Positions 1 through 64,000 of a DNA stretch of 64,000 bases are shown here, piece by piece. The notes below the pieces were generated by a model, which saw only the letters and a list, made by a program, of their open reading frames with translations, was not told where the DNA came from and ran no database searches. Position 1 is the first letter of the stretch. Each line of letters opens with the position of its first letter. The position numbers were made by a program, and so were the translations under genes. The stretch covers positions 1 through 64,000 of the forward strand of contig BAAHQB010000121.1 of the NCBI GenBank assembly GCA_054601695.1. The letters run 5' to 3'. Origin of the DNA: Amorphochlora amoebiformis. Taxonomy: Eukaryota; Cercozoa; Chlorarachniophyceae.

Positions 1-10
1 GCTCGTGTAC

Positions 11-6064
<6,054 letters not shown>

Positions 6065-6239
6065 TCCGGCCTTTCGGAAACTCATCGTGACTCAGCCCAA
6101 TATACCACTTACAAACGTTACATATGAGTGACTTAACGGTATGTTGCTAGTATGTCAGCATGACGTCTCGTATTATCACCTTTCGGAATCCAAAAGACAT
6201 TTCGGCACCCAGTGAAAACCGCGGGGCTTACACGTCACG
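6065..6239. promoter_or_regulatory. Shared divergent promoter, DUS2 / HID1
   Basis: This 175-bp gap separates the start codons of two genes pointing away from each other, so both core promoters and 5' UTRs must lie here unless an upstream non-coding exon exists. The sequence is unique, mixed in base composition and free of TA microsatellite. I see no TATA box or named factor site that I would defend. Confidence 0.6.
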
Positions 6240-43526
<37,287 letters not shown>

Positions 43527-43658
43527 TGTTTCGGGAGGTCTGGAGATCTGGAGATTTCCGGGGATCTTTAGGAGATACTTTTTTACGCTATTACCCGGTA
43601 GTACCGTCCGGGAATGGCGGGCATCCGTCTGTGTCTGGGGTGGTCGACCATTGCAACA
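43527..43658. promoter_or_regulatory. Divergent promoter FtsH / RsmE carrying a dispersed element
   Basis: About 130 bases lie between the FtsH ATG (43526-43524) and the proposed RsmE ATG (43659). The region contains CTGGAGATCTGGAGATTTCC and TACCCGGTAGTACCGTCCGG, which also occur in the mannosidase-intron elements at 59440-59640 and 61075-61325. It is TA-free. The dispersed element therefore supplies much of this promoter. Confidence 0.55.
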
Positions 43659-51038
<7,380 letters not shown>

Positions 51039-52534
51039 AATTAGAATCATATTTGTGTCACGGTGTAAGATTTAGTCACGATTATTACCATTTCGCTCAG
51101 TTCGTGTACTGTCGGATACTAAGTCACATCAAGTAAGTTACAATATTCAATGAATCATTATAATCATGATCATTGAACTGTATCAGATTGATTCAGACAG
51201 ACGGTACGTACGGTGTGTCCGATCTCTACTGATCGATACTAGTATATCTCGTATCTAGTATAAAAATATATCAAAAAAAAAATACACACACACATGTGTG
51301 TGTGTAAATAAAAATATGTATATATGTACGTAGTCAGTAACTGGCAGAAGATATCGTGACATGTACGGCAGATGATCATAGTTGCAATCACTAGAATCAG
51401 CCATGCCGTTTTCAGGACCGATAGTCAACGATGACTAGTACTAGATTAAGTGTCAACGGTACAAGTTCAGTGTATATTCTAGAATTTGTACAATTGTTAA
51501 TAAACGTATAATACTATACATAGATATACACATAATACTACAAGCATTTGAATCTAGATTATAATATTTAAAAATATTATTGCCGTGAAGGGACGACCAC
51601 CTCAATCACTTATAATTCCACTTATAACTTAAAATATTCGCCAAGTTGCTCACACGTATCAGCCATCAGGAGAGCTGGCAATCCCGCCAAAGGTTTCCCC
51701 CCCAAAGCTTCATCTCATGCATGCCCTGGCTAGCTTTGTAAGGCGATTCTAATATCGAGGGATGAATAACCTGCGAAGGATAAGGATACTACCTCGCACT
51801 ATCCATAATTTATCAGCTCCGGCACGTTATAACCCGTTTGTTGGCTGAGTTTCCAAGACAGCAGATGGTTAGTAGCGGGCAGACAACCAGGCAGCAGTTC
51901 ACGCAGCTGTTGTCCCGGGCTGTGGCAGGATCCTTACTCTTGCTTGACCCTTCCGAGGAGAAGGGATGAGTTTCGATGGAGCCGTTGCGGTGGACTTCCG
52001 AATTCTGGCCAGGTAGAGATTTGGTGAGATAGAAGGAAGCAGATTCCATTTGACTGTTGATTCTCAAGTACATGTTGGTATATATATATACCACGTGAGT
52101 GTCGGTGGACTCATGGAATTCGTTCGAATGTGAGAGGTAATTTTTGGTTGCAGATCCAGAGAATGGAACAAGCTTTTTTCCAAATCCTCTGAGCATAACT
52201 CTAATTCATATTTACATCTCCAGGCTTTGGCTCAGAGTTCAATGGCCCAGACGCCAACGACGTCTTCCTCATTTGCATCCCTTCCTATAATGACAACCGT
52301 AGGACGGTTCAAAATGAGTCAGCAAATGAAGAGGACACGTGCATGTGGTCATTAGGCTCCCCACAATCCCAAGCAATCCCGGGCACTTGTTGGATCCCGG
52401 ATTCCCCGTCTGAACTTAGGCGATTATATACTCATTAGTGCGCTGATCCAACCAGGGGGCATCCATCCCACAAAGCAAAACCCGCAAAAGCGACCACAAT
52501 CCTCTTGCGACGTCCCCCGGAGAAGTCATATAGA
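51039..52534. other. Unique-sequence intergenic region, RsmE end to DMT start
   Basis: About 1.5 kb with little TA microsatellite. It starts with the RsmE 3' flank (short palindromes, CTAG motifs such as TCGTATCTAGTATA). It then contains the weak minus-strand frame at 51813-52196, and it ends with the DMT 5' flank. I see no RNA gene or mobile element. Confidence 0.6.
51813..52196 (-). CDS. Hypothetical protein with Cys-rich C-terminus (uncertain)
   Basis: A 127-codon frame in unique, non-repeat sequence, ending in TGA at 51813. The C-terminal part has a cysteine-rich hydrophobic stretch (CVNCCLVVCPLLTICCLG) that could be a lipidated or membrane segment. I recognise no family. An upstream piece near 52205-52270 also reads openly but does not join in phase. 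It could be a real small gene divergent from DMT, or chance ORF in the DMT 5' flank. Confidence 0.25.
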   Translation of the reverse strand: MLRGFGKKLVPFSGSATKNYLSHSNEFHESTDTHVVYIYTNMYLRINSQMESASFYLTKSLPGQNSEVHRNGSIETHPFSSEGSSKSKDPATARDNSCVNCCLVVCPLLTICCLGNSANKRVITCRS

Positions 52535-57799
<5,265 letters not shown>

Positions 57800-58371
57800 A
57801 TATCTAGAATATGTCTAAGTGGTGGACAAGATCATCGGAAGCTGGCGGACAGTGGCAATCGCCAATGGGACACGATATTCATCGTGGATTCGCAGTGGAA
57901 AACCGGAATTAATTCTGATCTCTTAGAGTAATCGTCAAATGAGCCCTGTAATGATCGGACTGAGTGCTCCAAGTTTTCATAGCAATGATTATTGAACTCA
58001 CTTGAAATAAATATATCATGAGTGATGTATGAATAATATAATCTTCACTAGTCATGGTATGACTAGTGCTACGTAGGTGATTCATGTGATTCCTGATGTG
58101 AAATAGGCAAGTCAAGTTCTTGGGAGTCATATGACCCAGTGATTCTAGCCATTTGGATAACATTCTCTAGATTCTGACATAGTCTGATCGGCCCCGCAGC
58201 GTAACACCAATGATTTAATTACATACCGTGAGTTATATTACTTATAATAATAATATCTAGAATATTAACGATGATTAGATTTTATTTATACGAATTTGCA
58301 AGGAAATTACTAAATTTATTCGGATCATCTCATGAATTTGCAAGGAAATTACTAAATTTATTCGGATCATC
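57800..58371. other. Convergent intergenic region DMT / alpha-mannosidase
   Basis: About 570 bases of unique AT-rich sequence between two stop codons, without TA microsatellite. It carries both 3' flanks and ends in a 42-base tandem duplication that overlaps the mannosidase stop codon. I see no gene. Confidence 0.7.

Positions 58372-58375
<4 letters not shown>
58292..58375. repeat. 42-base tandem duplication across the mannosidase stop codon
   Basis: Two perfect 42-base units, 58292-58333 and 58334-58375, begin GAATTTGCAAGGAAATTAC and end GGATCATCTCAT. The second covers the stop codon (58372-58374, minus). In transcript sense the last coding bases and the start of the 3' UTR are duplicated downstream. 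Confidence 0.95.
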
Positions 58376-63831
<5,456 letters not shown>

Positions 63832-63849
63832 CTATTCAAGTCAGAGAGA

Positions 63850-64000
63850 AAATTAAGGGAGAGAGAGAGAGTCTCTCACCCCCCCTCTCTCTCTCTCCCT
63901 CTCTCCCTTTCCCTCTCTCTCTCACTCTCTCCCCCCTCTCTCCCCCTCTCTCCCTCTCTCCCTCCCCCTCTCTCCCTCTCTCTCCCTCTCTCTCTCTCTC
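63850..64000. repeat. CT/GA-rich tract at the right edge
   Basis: GGGAGAGAGAGAG is followed by CTCTCACCCCCCCTCTCTCTC and C/T microsatellite to the window end. It lies just upstream, in transcript sense, of the first visible mannosidase exon, so it is intronic. It is not TA-based. Confidence 0.9.

Noticed and set aside
51239-51310. CTAG-rich and short palindromic motifs as a transposon end
   Set aside because: No terminal inverted repeats, target duplication or transposase; similar motifs occur in all three gene-end regions and may just be 3' flank composition.

Overview
This is nuclear DNA from a eukaryotic microbe or alga. It holds six intron-rich protein genes whose introns are swollen by (TA)n microsatellite. 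By eye well over half of the 64 kb is TA dinucleotide. The many poly-(I/Y) open frames are translations of that repeat, not genes. I assembled the genes by hand from exon islands, using splice sites, reading phase and family homology. Almost every junction closes in phase with GT..AG. No plastid, mitochondrial, viral or bacterial locus is present. Nuclear RsmE (absent from animals) and an FtsH protease with a long N-terminal extension fit a protist or alga with a bacterial-derived organelle. TTAGGG arrays give a possible telomere type. The lineage cannot be fixed from this sequence alone.

Layout, left to right: (1) DUS2-type tRNA-dihydrouridine synthase, minus, 11-6064, C-terminus beyond the left edge. 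(2) HID1, plus, 6240-20337, 23 exons, about 868 aa. (3) FtsH-like AAA+ zinc metalloprotease, minus, 21368-43526, 46 exons, about 910 aa. (4) RsmE-type rRNA methyltransferase, plus, about 43659-51038. (5) EamA/DMT-family membrane transporter, plus, 52535-57799. (6) Class II alpha-mannosidase (GH38, MAN2C1/Ams1 type), minus, 58372 to beyond 63831, N-terminus beyond the right edge. Gene pairs 1/2 and 3/4 are divergent and share promoters of about 130-175 bp; pairs 2/3 and 5/6 are convergent. The genes are not a pathway; two act on RNA (DUS2, RsmE), two on membrane traffic or transport (HID1, DMT), and two on protein or glycan turnover.

The most unusual signal is a recurrent structure I call exon-edge shards. 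In at least fifteen places an exon is accompanied by one to nine partial copies of itself embedded in the neighbouring TA-rich intron. Copies upstream of an exon (in transcript sense) carry its acceptor and 5' part; copies downstream carry its 3' part and donor. This held at every locus I checked, on both strands and in four of the six genes. The shards are decoy splice sites and look like tandem duplications that join an intronic TA tract to a point inside the exon. Related oddities are: TA-free clean zones around each gene start; interstitial telomere repeats that form whole introns and supply splice sites; a few in-phase exons without a GT donor, one of which interrupts the FtsH arginine-finger region; a 78-base poly-C run; and a dispersed palindrome-bearing element in the divergent FtsH/RsmE promoter and in mannosidase introns.
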